Source of the DNA: UBA5072 sp041737175
GTDB lineage: Bacteria; Bacteroidota; Bacteroidia; Bacteroidales; UBA10428
Assembly: GCA_041737175.1 (NCBI GenBank)
Contig: JBGSSF010000002.1
Coordinates: 66,406 to 130,405 of the forward strand
Direction: 5' to 3'
Length of the DNA stretch: 64,000 nucleotides
Positions 33,343 to 42,274 of this stretch are shown piece by piece. Within the stretch, counting starts at the first letter, position 1. Every line of letters begins with the position of its first letter. The notes below the pieces were generated by a model, which had not been told where the DNA came from, did not search any database, and worked only from the letters and a program-made list of their open reading frames with translations. The position numbers were made by a program, and so were the translations under genes.

Positions 33343-36165
33343 TCAGCGGGAAACAAGTTTAAGTACGGATCTTTTCCGGTTTACCATAATTTCCGCAAAA
33401 TACAAGCCCTTCCGGGAAACCTGCACGGGAACAATGTGGTTGCCGGCTGCAAGATTGCGATCTACGAGTGTTGACACCAGAGTTCCGGTGATGTCATAGA
33501 TCCTTACGGAAACTTCAGACGGAGACCGGAGGTCGATATACAGTAAGGCTGATTCGTTGAAGGGATTCGGATACACCGTAACCTCCAGGCTGTTTTCCAT
33601 TTCATCTCCAATGGCGCTGGGGATTTCTTCATACCATACCGAGGCCGTTAAAACCGGGGAGCCTGTCTCGGGAAGAAAATCAGGCGCATCGAGGTTGAAC
33701 GGATCGACCAGTTCCAGCTCATCATTGGATGCCAGTTTAACGTTTTCAAAACCTGTGGTAAAGAAAAATACGCTATCGATGGCATTGTCATTGAAGTTCT
33801 TTTTACATCCTGCCATAATGGTGTTTCTTACCTTCAGGTCACCGGCTGTGGCATTGGCCTGTGTGGCAGTACCATCAATGAATAATCCGGTTGCATATCC
33901 TGCGAAAATTGTATTGTAGATATTCAGTTTTGTGTTTCTCCGGAGGTGCATGGCTCTTTTAAAGTTGGCATTGATTGGAGTTGTTGGCGTTACCAGCGGG
34001 CCAAATGAGCTTACATTGCTGAATACAGCCTGTGTAAAGGGCGTTGCGTCGGTACCCGTACCGTCGTTGTCAGATTCAAAGCTGTTGGAGCCCGATCCCG
34101 GGTCAGCTACATCAGGATCTCTTAACGAAACGGCAAACTGCACCATGCCGCGATATCCGTAATCGGTATCAAAATCATCATCCCAGCCGCGGAAGGCGAT
34201 CAGGTGTTTTGCATTCACGGTGCCGCCGAACCACTCATAGGAATCATCACCGCAGAAAGATACTTGTACATGATGCAATTCGGTTCCATTGCCAACGCCA
34301 CCCATTGTCAATCCGTTGATTTCCTTATCCGGCTGAAAGGCGATGCCGGGGAATTCAATGCGCACGTATGTGAAAATTCCCGAATTGTCAGCATCATCGG
34401 AACCGCCATAGGTCGAAGTGGGACCGCCCTCGATGACAGGGTCCACCTTGTTCACGGTTGCGTTGCCCAGAATAATGACACCGCCCCAATCGCCGTATGA
34501 CCTTGAACCGGCATCCTGATTGGATGTAAAGACAATGGGATTCGTAAAAGTACCCTCTGCCATTATTTTGGCTCCTTTTTCAATGATCAGCGCGCCTTTG
34601 TTGGCCTTGCTGCCACGGATGATGGTACCGGGTTCAATGGTAAGGGTTGCTCCGGATTTTACATATACCCAGCCGTCCAGCAGGTACGATACCTGTGCAG
34701 GCAGGAAATTCGGGGCGTTCAGGTTAAACGGGTCAGTCAGTCCGAGTTCACTGTTGGCGGCCAGTTTCAAGTTGTTCCGGCTTGCATCGGTGAAATATAA
34801 ACTGTCGAAGTCAGCTGCAAAATAATCTTTACAACCTGCCAGAATGGAATTTTTGATCATCAGAGAACCGGCTGTTGCATTGGCTTGTGCAGCAGTTCCA
34901 TCCACAAACAAACCTGTAGCATATCCGGCAAATACGGAATTAAAAATACTCAGTTTGGTATTTCTGCGCAGGTGCATGGCTCTCTTAAAATTGGCATTGA
35001 TTGCGGTGGAAGGAGTCACAAGCGGACCGAATGAACTTACATTGCTGAATACGGCTTCGGTAAAAGGAGCAGCATCAGTACCCGTACCATCGTTGTCAGA
35101 TTCAAAACTGTTGGAACCTGAACCTGGATCGGCAACATCAGGATCTCTTAATGAAACGGCAAACTGCACCAGGCCGCGATAACCGTAATCGGTATCAAAA
35201 TCATCATCCCAGCCGCGGAAGGCGATCAGATGTTTTGCATTCACGGTGCCGCCGAACCACTCATAGGAATCATCACCGCAGAAAGATATCTGTACATGAT
35301 GCAATTCGGTTCCGCTGCCTACGCCACCCATTGTCAGTCCGTTGATTTCTTTATCCGGCTGAAAGGCGATGCCTGGAAATTCAATGCGCACGTATGTGAA
35401 AATTCCCGAATTGTCAGCATCATCGGAACCGCCATAGGTAGAAGTGGGACCGCCCTCGATGACAGGGTCCACCTTGTTCACGGTTGCGTTGCCCAGGATA
35501 ATGACCCCGCCCCAATCGCCATAAGACCTTGAACCGGCATCCTGATTCGAGGTAAATATGATCGGCTGTGCTGTGGTTCCCTCGGCAATGATCTTGGCTC
35601 CTTTTTCAATGATCAGGGCGCCTTTGTTTGCTTTGCTGCCCCGGATGATGGTTCCGGGTTCAATGGTGAGTGTTGCTCCTGATTTCACATAAACCCAGCC
35701 ATCCAGCAGGTATACTTTATTCGCGGTAAGCGTGGTATTGGTGGTGATATCACCGGCTGCAATAACGTCGGTGGTTGCAGGATATGCTGTGTTCTGGGGA
35801 GTCCAGTTGGCCCAACCCGATGTCCAGTCGACAGACCCGAAGGCACCGATATAATCGACTTCTTCAAAGAAATCATTATTCAGTTTGGCATGGGAAAAAT
35901 CCGATGCGTTCCTGAGTGCCGAAGCAGACTTCCAGGTGGTGTTGGCGGTAATATCACCGGCCGGAATGGTAATGGAAGCTACTGGATAAATGGTGTTCTG
36001 GGGAGTCCAGTTGGCCCATCCTTCTGTCCAGTCATCATCCCCAAAGGCTCCGACATAATCAACCTTGTCAAAGAAAACGTTATCGATGGTCGACTGCGCA
36101 GATAACGGCAGTTGAAAGATCAGAACGAAGAGCTGACCTATTAAAAGTGTGTAGATTTTTTTCAT
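33343..36165 (-). CDS. secreted T9SS protein with two near-identical 342-residue beta-helix-type modules
   Basis: The 940-residue protein has a signal peptide (MKKIYTLLIGQLFVLIFQLP) and then two short related segments with VDYVGAFG/VDYIGAFG and GWANWTPQN. Two long modules follow, beginning YLLDGWVYVKSGATLTIEPG at about residues 152 and 494. Each contains YGDWGGVIILGNATVNK, SFCGDDSYEWFGGTVNAKHL and an Asp-rich RGWDDDFDTDYGYRG segment that may bind calcium. The modules are near-identical even in DNA, with a period of 1026 bp. The C-terminus is a type A sorting domain (VYPNPFNESALLYIDL...GLYFAEIMVN). It follows the TonB-receptor gene by 104 bp on the same strand, so the two are probably co-expressed surface partners. 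Function is unknown. Confidence 0.85.
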   Translation of the reverse strand: MKKIYTLLIGQLFVLIFQLPLSAQSTIDNVFFDKVDYVGAFGDDDWTEGWANWTPQNTIYPVASITIPAGDITANTTWKSASALRNASDFSHAKLNNDFFEEVDYIGAFGSVDWTSGWANWTPQNTAYPATTDVIAAGDITTNTTLTANKVYLLDGWVYVKSGATLTIEPGTIIRGSKANKGALIIEKGAKIIAEGTTAQPIIFTSNQDAGSRSYGDWGGVIILGNATVNKVDPVIEGGPTSTYGGSDDADNSGIFTYVRIEFPGIAFQPDKEINGLTMGGVGSGTELHHVQISFCGDDSYEWFGGTVNAKHLIAFRGWDDDFDTDYGYRGLVQFAVSLRDPDVADPGSGSNSFESDNDGTGTDAAPFTEAVFSNVSSFGPLVTPSTAINANFKRAMHLRRNTKLSIFNSVFAGYATGLFVDGTAAQANATAGSLMIKNSILAGCKDYFAADFDSLYFTDASRNNLKLAANSELGLTDPFNLNAPNFLPAQVSYLLDGWVYVKSGATLTIEPGTIIRGSKANKGALIIEKGAKIMAEGTFTNPIVFTSNQDAGSRSYGDWGGVIILGNATVNKVDPVIEGGPTSTYGGSDDADNSGIFTYVRIEFPGIAFQPDKEINGLTMGGVGNGTELHHVQVSFCGDDSYEWFGGTVNAKHLIAFRGWDDDFDTDYGYRGMVQFAVSLRDPDVADPGSGSNSFESDNDGTGTDATPFTQAVFSNVSSFGPLVTPTTPINANFKRAMHLRRNTKLNIYNTIFAGYATGLFIDGTATQANATAGDLKVRNTIMAGCKKNFNDNAIDSVFFFTTGFENVKLASNDELELVDPFNLDAPDFLPETGSPVLTASVWYEEIPSAIGDEMENSLEVTVYPNPFNESALLYIDLRSPSEVSVRIYDITGTLVSTLVDRNLAAGNHIVPVQVSRKGLYFAEIMVNRKRSVLKLVSR

Positions 36166-36269
36166 AATCATTTTAATTTTGGTTTAATAATAAAATTAGC
36201 TGTTTGGTGTGACGAAACAGTTACATGATGGATATGCTAATGTTAAGAACAGTTTATGGCTGATAACGC

Positions 36270-39143
36270 TTAGAAATTCACGGAAAGGCCCAGGGTGAAT
36301 CCTGTACTTGGCTTATAGACCTGGGTTCTTTGCACCCGTTTGGCAAAGCTGTCGGATACCCCCGGGATCAGCTGGATGCGTTCATTCTGGCGCAATTCAA
36401 CAGGCTGGTTAAACAGGTCCTTGATACCGGCTTTTAAGGTCACATATTTGCCCACTCTTTTATTAATGGTTACGTCGATCAGGTTACGCGGCATCTGTAT
36501 GATATGGGGCTCATCCTTGTCACCCACGAACATCAGCCTTGGGCCAATGATATTGTACAGGACACTGATCATAAGCCCATTTTTCGGGTTTTCATAAAAC
36601 AAACCCGTGTTCAGAATATAGGGAGATTGTCCCTGCATCTGCCTGTAACTTTCCCTGGCGTCAGGGTCACTGGTGTGAAGTTCGCTTTTCACGAGTGCCA
36701 GATTAAAGACCACCACCATATGACGCAGGGTTCTCAGAATGCTTTCGCTGTTTTCCAGAGAACGGAATGATTTCCGAAGATCGATTTCAAGTCCGTAACT
36801 TTGCGCTGATCTGGCATTGTCGAAGGTGTAATTTCTGCCTGAGCCGGCTTCGAGAAGATGGGCCTCAATCGGATTGGTAAAATGTTTATAAAAGCCACCC
36901 AGGGTGATCATGTCCCCGCTGGACGGAAAAATTTCGTACCTGAGGTCGAGATTCTGTATATATGCGTTCGAGAGAGAGGTGTCTCCATATATGGTAGCTT
37001 TTTCTTCGAAATCATAGTAGGATTGCAAGGATATTTCCCTGAATTCCGGGCGGTTTATGGTTCTTCCATAGGCAAAGCGCAACAAAGATTTTTCACCCAG
37101 GTTATAAGTCAGATTCGCTGACGGGAAAAGATCTGTGAAATCGTTGTTCACAGAAACGGTAAGGCCGCTACGGCCAAAGCCATCCAGTGTCTGAATATTC
37201 TTTTCAAGCCGCAAGCCGGCATAAACTGTAAGCTTCCTGATCGGGAGACTGATACCTGCATACGCTGCGTAAAGCTTATTATCGGCGCTGTAGGAATCGG
37301 TCGGATCGGTCGATTCATCCACCTTAATGCCATCGGTATAGTTGATGTTCTTATCCTGGAACACACTGTCCATGGGTTGATACATGAGGTTCCAATTAAA
37401 GGTCAAAGCATTGCTGATGGCAAACCCGATGTTTCTTGCCACAAAATCACGATGTTTTTGTTCAATCAGCAGACCGGTTTTCAATTCAGGCACAAAGTTA
37501 CCCATCGCAATTTTGTGTGAATAATTGACGGCTCCTACATAAACATGTTCATTATTCTTCAGGGAAAGTCTTCCAAGCAGTTTGGGATCGGCATTAAAAT
37601 TCAGGGAAAGGGTATAATCATCGCTTTCCGAATCTTCATTGCGGCTCATTTCGATTCTCCTGATATCAGGCTGTGATTTGTTGGTATAACTGTAACCCAG
37701 GGTCCAGTTCAGATTTATGGCAGATTGTTTGAAGTTAAAATTGCCACCCAGCTGACCGGAATAAATGGAACGCGACTGATAACTGAGTTCACTGGCCGAT
37801 TTAAAACTGCCGCCGTAAAAATCACGGCCGAGCCTGAGAATGGTTTGTTTATCGCTGATCTGGTTGAAAAAATTACGGAACTCGATCTTCTGATTATTGC
37901 CAAAAACAAAAAGCCAGTTGAATAAGCCGTTCAGTTTGGTTTTGGTAGAATACGCATCATCATTGAAATAATAAGAGGTATCCGGCCTGTCGTTCGTTGC
38001 GTCATATGCCTGGTAACCTGCCCGGAATATACTGCGATACTGGTTACCGACACTGTAACCCAGAGATGTAACATTACCTGCAGAGACCTTTCCAAGGAGG
38101 AGCTTTCTGTTTAGGGTAAAGCCAAAGGATTGATCAGGCATGGCCCTGGAAAGTTCAGGCGACCATATTTTGTTGAATGAACGTCCGTATTCGTTGATCT
38201 TTGCTTTTTCAGCTTCATCCGGATTATCGGCAATTTCACGGAATTCCTTGGTTGACGGAAAACCGGAAGGTATCGCGCGGGTTCCGTCATCGAAACCCAG
38301 CCAGTCATATTTTCCTCCCTGGTAGGTATAAAAATCATTAAAAGTTGTATTTTGCCTGTACCCTGTATTGTATGAGATGTCGGTGCTGTTTTCATCAACG
38401 GTGTTCCTGGTTTGTATATGCACTACGGCTCCCGCAAAATCAGCGGGGATCTCGGGTGCAGGTGTTTTGTAAAGTATTATATTATCGATCAGTGAACTGG
38501 GCAGCATGTCAAAGGAAAACGACCTGCGGTCGGTTTCGGAGCTCGGTGATCCCACACCATTCAATAAAACCACGTTGTAGCGCTCGTCAAGTCCCCTGAC
38601 ATTGATGAATCTACCGTCTCTCACGGTCACACCGGGAACCCTGGATATTACCTCGGAAGCATCTTTATCCTGTGACTTGGTTATTTGCTGCTTTGAAATT
38701 CCGCTTAAAACAAGATTGCCTGATTTGAGGGAATTGATCATTGACATTTCCGTATCAGCTCTTTTATTGGCGGTAACTTTTACCTCACCCAACATCACTG
38801 TGGAGGGTTTAAGCTTTATTTGGAGTTCAACCGTGTTTCCTTTTTTGATGTCAATGCGTTGTATAAGCTGTTCATAGGATACATAACTGATGACAAGATT
38901 ATAGGAACCATCTGCGATACCGCCAAGAGAGAACAATCCGTCGAGATCGGCAGTCGTTCCCTTGTTAGTGCCCTGGATCAGAACACTTGCCCCAATTAAT
39001 GCCTCCCCCGTTGCGGCATCTTCAATGCTACCTTTAACGCCTCCGCTTTGCGCATTGCCATTGATAAGAAAGGAGGAGATCAGCAAAATAAACAACTGAA
39101 CAGATTTAAAAGCTGTGGATAAATGGTGTAGATTTTTAATCAT
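36270..39143 (-). CDS. TonB-dependent outer-membrane receptor with N-terminal carboxypeptidase-regulatory-like domain
   Basis: The 957-residue protein has a signal peptide to about residue 31 and a CarboxypepD_reg-like domain (GSIEDAATGEALIGASVLIQ). A plug domain follows, with SKQQITKSQDKDASEVISRV and RFINVRGLDERYNVVLLNG. The rest is a 22-strand type barrel ending FTLGLSVNF with the terminal Phe. It lacks the SusC-specific signature length and no SusD is adjacent, so it is a single receptor rather than a polysaccharide SusCD pair. Its substrate is not deducible. A Pho-box-like element lies upstream, suggesting uptake of a phosphorus-containing substrate under phosphate limitation; that is inference. 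Confidence 0.9.
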   Translation of the reverse strand: MIKNLHHLSTAFKSVQLFILLISSFLINGNAQSGGVKGSIEDAATGEALIGASVLIQGTNKGTTADLDGLFSLGGIADGSYNLVISYVSYEQLIQRIDIKKGNTVELQIKLKPSTVMLGEVKVTANKRADTEMSMINSLKSGNLVLSGISKQQITKSQDKDASEVISRVPGVTVRDGRFINVRGLDERYNVVLLNGVGSPSSETDRRSFSFDMLPSSLIDNIILYKTPAPEIPADFAGAVVHIQTRNTVDENSTDISYNTGYRQNTTFNDFYTYQGGKYDWLGFDDGTRAIPSGFPSTKEFREIADNPDEAEKAKINEYGRSFNKIWSPELSRAMPDQSFGFTLNRKLLLGKVSAGNVTSLGYSVGNQYRSIFRAGYQAYDATNDRPDTSYYFNDDAYSTKTKLNGLFNWLFVFGNNQKIEFRNFFNQISDKQTILRLGRDFYGGSFKSASELSYQSRSIYSGQLGGNFNFKQSAINLNWTLGYSYTNKSQPDIRRIEMSRNEDSESDDYTLSLNFNADPKLLGRLSLKNNEHVYVGAVNYSHKIAMGNFVPELKTGLLIEQKHRDFVARNIGFAISNALTFNWNLMYQPMDSVFQDKNINYTDGIKVDESTDPTDSYSADNKLYAAYAGISLPIRKLTVYAGLRLEKNIQTLDGFGRSGLTVSVNNDFTDLFPSANLTYNLGEKSLLRFAYGRTINRPEFREISLQSYYDFEEKATIYGDTSLSNAYIQNLDLRYEIFPSSGDMITLGGFYKHFTNPIEAHLLEAGSGRNYTFDNARSAQSYGLEIDLRKSFRSLENSESILRTLRHMVVVFNLALVKSELHTSDPDARESYRQMQGQSPYILNTGLFYENPKNGLMISVLYNIIGPRLMFVGDKDEPHIIQMPRNLIDVTINKRVGKYVTLKAGIKDLFNQPVELRQNERIQLIPGVSDSFAKRVQRTQVYKPSTGFTLGLSVNF

Positions 39144-39168
39144 AGTTTGAGTAATCTTAATTTGCCAG

Positions 39169-39247
39169 CAAAATTACGGGGTCAATCTTACCTTAACGTT
39201 ACAATCAGGCTATGTTTCTATTAAAATAAGATTAAGGCAGCGTTAAG
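39169..39247 (-). promoter_or_regulatory. TonB-receptor promoter with two Pho-box-like elements
   Basis: On the minus strand the -7 element TAATTTTG (39169-39176) matches TAnnTTTG. Ten bases upstream is TGTAACGTTAAGGTAAG (39187-39203), with units 11 bp apart; the 21-nt version matches 16 of 21 bases of the box facing the response-regulator gene. Farther up (39218-39247) are three 11-bp-spaced units CTTAACGCTGC, CTTAATCTTAT and TTTAATAG. No TTTG -33 is present, as expected for an activator-dependent promoter in which the box replaces it. Confidence 0.55.
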
Positions 39248-39400
39248 AAAAGTATGAAGAGCCCGGAAATACTGGCATTTTGGTTTTTCCGGAATTAACA
39301 ATTCTTTCATATTGCCGTCACTGTATTGTAATATAAACTTTCTTGATTTGCAGGGGAATCTTACAGGACAAAAGAAGATCGGCCGGTCATTCAGAGAGTC

Positions 39401-40438
39401 ATGAAAATTTTATATGCCATACAGGGTACCGGCAACGGACACATCAGCAGGGCCAGGGAGATTATTCCCCTGCTTCGGAAGAGATGTGAGACGGATATCC
39501 TGATCAGCGGATACCAGGCCGATATTGGATTGCCGTTTGATGTAAAATACCGGCTCGAAGGATTGGGCTTTATTTTTGGCAAAAAAGGAGGTATCGATTT
39601 TCGGAAAACATACAAAAAGGCCAATACAAAGAGGTTTTTAAGTGAGATCAGGGATTTGCCCGTTTCGGAATATGATTTTGTTCTGAATGATTTTGAACCG
39701 GTGTCAGCATGGGCTTGTTACAGGAACAGGATCCCGTGCATCGCCCTCAGCCACCAGTCTGCCTTGCTCGACAAAAACACGCCGAAGCCGGGATTCAGGG
39801 ATACTGTCGGCAATTTCATCCTGAAGAATTACGCCCCTTCTTCCGCTGGTTTTGGATTTCACTTCAGCAGATACTCGGGTACCACTTTCACGCCGGTCAT
39901 CAGAAAGGAAGTCAGGGAGGCGGAAGTATCCGACAGGGGTCATTACACAGTGTACCTGCCTGCTTATGAGGATAAAATCCTGGTTAAGGTGCTGGGTAAA
40001 ATGCCTGAAGTTGACTGGCAGGTTTTTTCAAAGCACTCCCAAATGCCTATCACTATTAATAATGTTGAAATTAAACCTGTAGATCACCAAAATTTCCTCA
40101 CGAGTCTGATAACAAGCAGGGGTGTATTGTGCGGCGCCGGATTTGAAACACCGGCTGAGGCCTTGTTTCTGGGTAAAAAGCTCATGGTCATACCCATGCA
40201 GTATCAATATGAGCAGCATTATAATGCGGCAGCGCTCAAAAATCTGGGTGTACCTGTTATCAAGAAACTGAAAACAGCAAAGATTGACAAGATCATGGAT
40301 TGGATCCAGTCGGAGTTCAGGATTGAGATCACCTATCCGGACATCACGGACCGGATCATCCACCGGATTTTTGAGATGTACGTGGAAGGGAAGTTTCCAA
40401 AAGGGAAATGGAAGGACACATTTCAGTTTTTGCCCTGA
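39401..40438 (+). CDS. glycosyltransferase-like protein (MurG/GT28-type fold)
   Basis: A 345-residue protein with the opening MKILYAIQGTGNGHISRARE, a glycine-rich N-terminal motif of GT-B enzymes such as MurG and UDP-glucuronosyltransferases. The C-terminal domain has the sugar-nucleotide binding region around GVLCGAGFETPAEALFLGKK and a conserved MQYQYEQHYNAAALKNLGVP stretch. Proteins of this type are widespread in Bacteroidota and largely uncharacterised; donor and acceptor are unknown. The gene stands alone, divergent from the TonB receptor with a 257-bp gap, and is followed by a hairpin repeat before panC. No membrane segment is seen. Confidence 0.8.
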   Translation: MKILYAIQGTGNGHISRAREIIPLLRKRCETDILISGYQADIGLPFDVKYRLEGLGFIFGKKGGIDFRKTYKKANTKRFLSEIRDLPVSEYDFVLNDFEPVSAWACYRNRIPCIALSHQSALLDKNTPKPGFRDTVGNFILKNYAPSSAGFGFHFSRYSGTTFTPVIRKEVREAEVSDRGHYTVYLPAYEDKILVKVLGKMPEVDWQVFSKHSQMPITINNVEIKPVDHQNFLTSLITSRGVLCGAGFETPAEALFLGKKLMVIPMQYQYEQHYNAAALKNLGVPVIKKLKTAKIDKIMDWIQSEFRIEITYPDITDRIIHRIFEMYVEGKFPKGKWKDTFQFLP

Positions 40439-40459
40439 TAAAAGCATATTGAAGAGGCC

Positions 40460-40509
40460 CTTCGACTCCGCTCAGGGTGACCTTCTTGTCAGGCTGAGCG
40501 AAGTCGAAG
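40460..40509. repeat. dispersed hairpin repeat (cttcgactccgctca), second full copy
   Basis: CTTCGACTCCGCTCA at 40460-40474 and TGAGCGAAGTCGAAG at 40495-40509, one mismatch in the stem. It lies between the glycosyltransferase gene and the panC promoter. Confidence 0.85.
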
Positions 40510-40513
40510 CCAT

Positions 40514-40547
40514 TTTGAATCATCATGCCAATTTTCTCCTATATTTG
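40514..40547 (+). promoter_or_regulatory. promoter of panC-panD-rfaE2-radA
   Basis: TTTG at 40514-40517, 22-nt spacer, TATATTTG at 40540-40547. The -7 element is exact; the spacer is a little long. The ATG of panC follows 15 bp later, so the leader would be very short. Confidence 0.5.
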
Positions 40548-40562
40548 TGCCGTGAGATCATT

Positions 40563-41408
40563 ATGGAAGTAATTTACCAGACAGCACTTCTGAGAACCCG
40601 GATCGAATCACTCAGAAAATCCGGAAGGACCATCGGATTTGTTCCCACCATGGGCGCCCTGCATGAAGGACATTTATCGCTGGTGCGATTCTGCCGGCAG
40701 CAGAATGATTTTACGGTAGTCAGCATATTTGTTAACCCCACCCAGTTTAATGACAAATCGGACCTTGAGAGGTATCCGCGCATGCCCGATAAGGACCTTG
40801 CCCTGTTAAGATCCACCGGGTGCGACCTTGTTTTTATGCCCGGTGATAAAGAGGTATATCCGGAACCGGATACCAGGGTGTTTGATTTTGGGGGACTCGA
40901 CAGTGTTATGGAAGGCAGGCACAGGCCCGGGCATTTCAACGGGGTGGCACAGGTGGTAACCCGTTTTTTTGAGCTGGTAAAGCCCCACAGGGCTTATTTC
41001 GGACTGAAAGATTTTCAGCAACTTGCAATACTCCGGAAGGTTACTTTCGACCTGAACTTACCGGTGGAGATTGTTTCATGTCCCATTGTGAGGGAATGCG
41101 ACGGTCTGGCCATGAGTTCCAGGAATATGCTCCTGAGTCCGGAGGAGCGAAAAAGAGCGCTCGCGTTGTCACAGTCCCTTTTTCAGGCCAAAGAAATGAA
41201 AGTCCGGCACTCTCCGGCCCAAGTGAAGGATTTTGTGACCGGTCGCATTCAGTCATCACCAGGCGTTGACCTGGAGTACTTTGAAATCATCGACGGTCTG
41301 ACACTTTTGCCTGTCAGCACCTGGGATGACCGGCATGATGTGATCGGATGCATTGCCGTGAGGGTGGGTAAAGTAAGACTTATCGATAATATTAATTTTT
41401 CTTCGTAA
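40563..41408 (+). CDS. panC: pantothenate synthetase
   Basis: PanC condenses pantoate with beta-alanine using ATP, the last step of vitamin B5 synthesis. The protein starts MEVIYQTALLRTRIESLRKS, followed by the nucleotidyltransferase HIGH-type motif PTMGALHEGHLSL. Further family segments are VSIFVNPTQFNDKSDLERYP, RPGHFNGVAQVV, AYFGLKDFQQL and the KMSKS-like REPDGLAMSSRN equivalent (CDGLAMSSRNMLLS). The true start is this ATG; the reading frame is open for 93 codons upstream across the repeat and the promoter, giving a spurious long version. panD follows after 12 bp. Length 281 is normal. Confidence 0.96.
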   Translation: MEVIYQTALLRTRIESLRKSGRTIGFVPTMGALHEGHLSLVRFCRQQNDFTVVSIFVNPTQFNDKSDLERYPRMPDKDLALLRSTGCDLVFMPGDKEVYPEPDTRVFDFGGLDSVMEGRHRPGHFNGVAQVVTRFFELVKPHRAYFGLKDFQQLAILRKVTFDLNLPVEIVSCPIVRECDGLAMSSRNMLLSPEERKRALALSQSLFQAKEMKVRHSPAQVKDFVTGRIQSSPGVDLEYFEIIDGLTLLPVSTWDDRHDVIGCIAVRVGKVRLIDNINFSS

Positions 41409-41420
41409 TTTTATTGGATT

Positions 41421-41774
41421 ATGTATATAGAAGTTCTTAAGTCGAAGATACACCGGGTGACCGTTACGGAAGCCAACCTCAATTATATGGGCAGCATCAC
41501 CATTGATGAAAACCTGATGGATGCAGCCAATTTACTCGAAAATGAAAAAGTGCAGGTGGTGAACATCAATAACGGTGAACGGCTCGAAACCTATGTGATC
41601 AGGGGCGAGCGGGGAACAGGTGTTATTTGCCTGAACGGTCCGGCAGCAAGAAAGGCCTGTGTAGGCGATATCGTGATCATTATGTCGTATGCCATGATGG
41701 ATTTTGAAGAAGCAAGGCATTTCAGGCCGGTGATTCTGCTACCGGACACAGAGACCAACACACTGACAAAATAG
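41421..41774 (+). CDS. panD: aspartate 1-decarboxylase precursor
   Basis: PanD makes beta-alanine for PanC. It is made as a proenzyme that cleaves itself to form a pyruvoyl group. The self-cleavage Gly-Ser lies in LNYMGSITIDENLM (Ser25), and the active-site region includes VVNINNGERLETYVIRGERG and ICLNGPAARKACVGD. The 117-residue length is normal. panC and panD together complete the two final steps of pantothenate synthesis; panB and panE are not in the window. rfaE2 follows after 5 bp. Confidence 0.96.
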   Translation: MYIEVLKSKIHRVTVTEANLNYMGSITIDENLMDAANLLENEKVQVVNINNGERLETYVIRGERGTGVICLNGPAARKACVGDIVIIMSYAMMDFEEARHFRPVILLPDTETNTLTK

Positions 41775-41779
41775 GGGCA

Positions 41780-42274
41780 ATGCAAAAACTGGATGCTGTT
41801 ACCCGAAAAATCATGAACGGTGAGACACTTGACAGGTGGCTGGCCTTCACCGGGTTCAAAAAGAAATCGATCGTCTTCACCAACGGGTGTTTTGATATTC
41901 TGCACCGGGGACATATTGAGTACCTGTCAAAGGCTGCTGACCTGGGGGATGTATTGGTCATCGGGTTGAATACAGACAATTCCGTGAAAACGCTGAAAGG
42001 ACCTTCCCGGCCTTACCTTGATGAGTATACACGGGCACTGACCCTGGCATCGCTGGGTTTTGTCTCGGCGGTGGTACTCTTTGATGAAGAAACACCCTAT
42101 GAACTGATCCGCAGGATACAGCCCCAGTGTCTCGTTAAGGGCGGTGATTATAAAGTTGAGGAAATTGTGGGATATGATATCGTTAAGGCCCGCGGAGGCC
42201 AGGTTATTACCATTCCGCTGACAGAGGGATATTCAAGCACGGCAATCATTGATAAAATTGCAGGGAGACCCTGA
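41780..42274 (+). CDS. rfaE2: D-glycero-beta-D-manno-heptose 1-phosphate adenylyltransferase (RfaE2-type)
   Basis: A 164-residue nucleotidyltransferase with FTNGCFDILHRGHIEYLSKA (HxGH motif) and the family stretch VIGLNTDNSVKTLKGPSRPY, ending KGGDYKVEEIVGYDIVKARG and YSSTAIIDKI. This is the domain that in E. coli forms the C-terminal half of HldE and activates heptose phosphate for lipopolysaccharide core synthesis. Here it stands alone, without the kinase domain. It sits inside the pan operon and its stop overlaps the radA ATG (TGATG), so translation is coupled. No other heptose gene is in the window. Confidence 0.88.
   Translation: MQKLDAVTRKIMNGETLDRWLAFTGFKKKSIVFTNGCFDILHRGHIEYLSKAADLGDVLVIGLNTDNSVKTLKGPSRPYLDEYTRALTLASLGFVSAVVLFDEETPYELIRRIQPQCLVKGGDYKVEEIVGYDIVKARGGQVITIPLTEGYSSTAIIDKIAGRP

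Noticed and set aside
33230..35532. Plus-strand frames opposite the duplicated beta-helix gene, occurring in pairs
   Set aside because: They are paired only because the underlying DNA is duplicated; no domains are present.
39144..39400. Cobalamin riboswitch upstream of the TonB receptor
   Set aside because: The conserved B12-box and core sequences are absent.
40284..40562. 93-codon N-terminal extension of panC
   Set aside because: It crosses the end of the preceding gene, a hairpin repeat and the promoter; PanC normally starts at the ATG at 40563.
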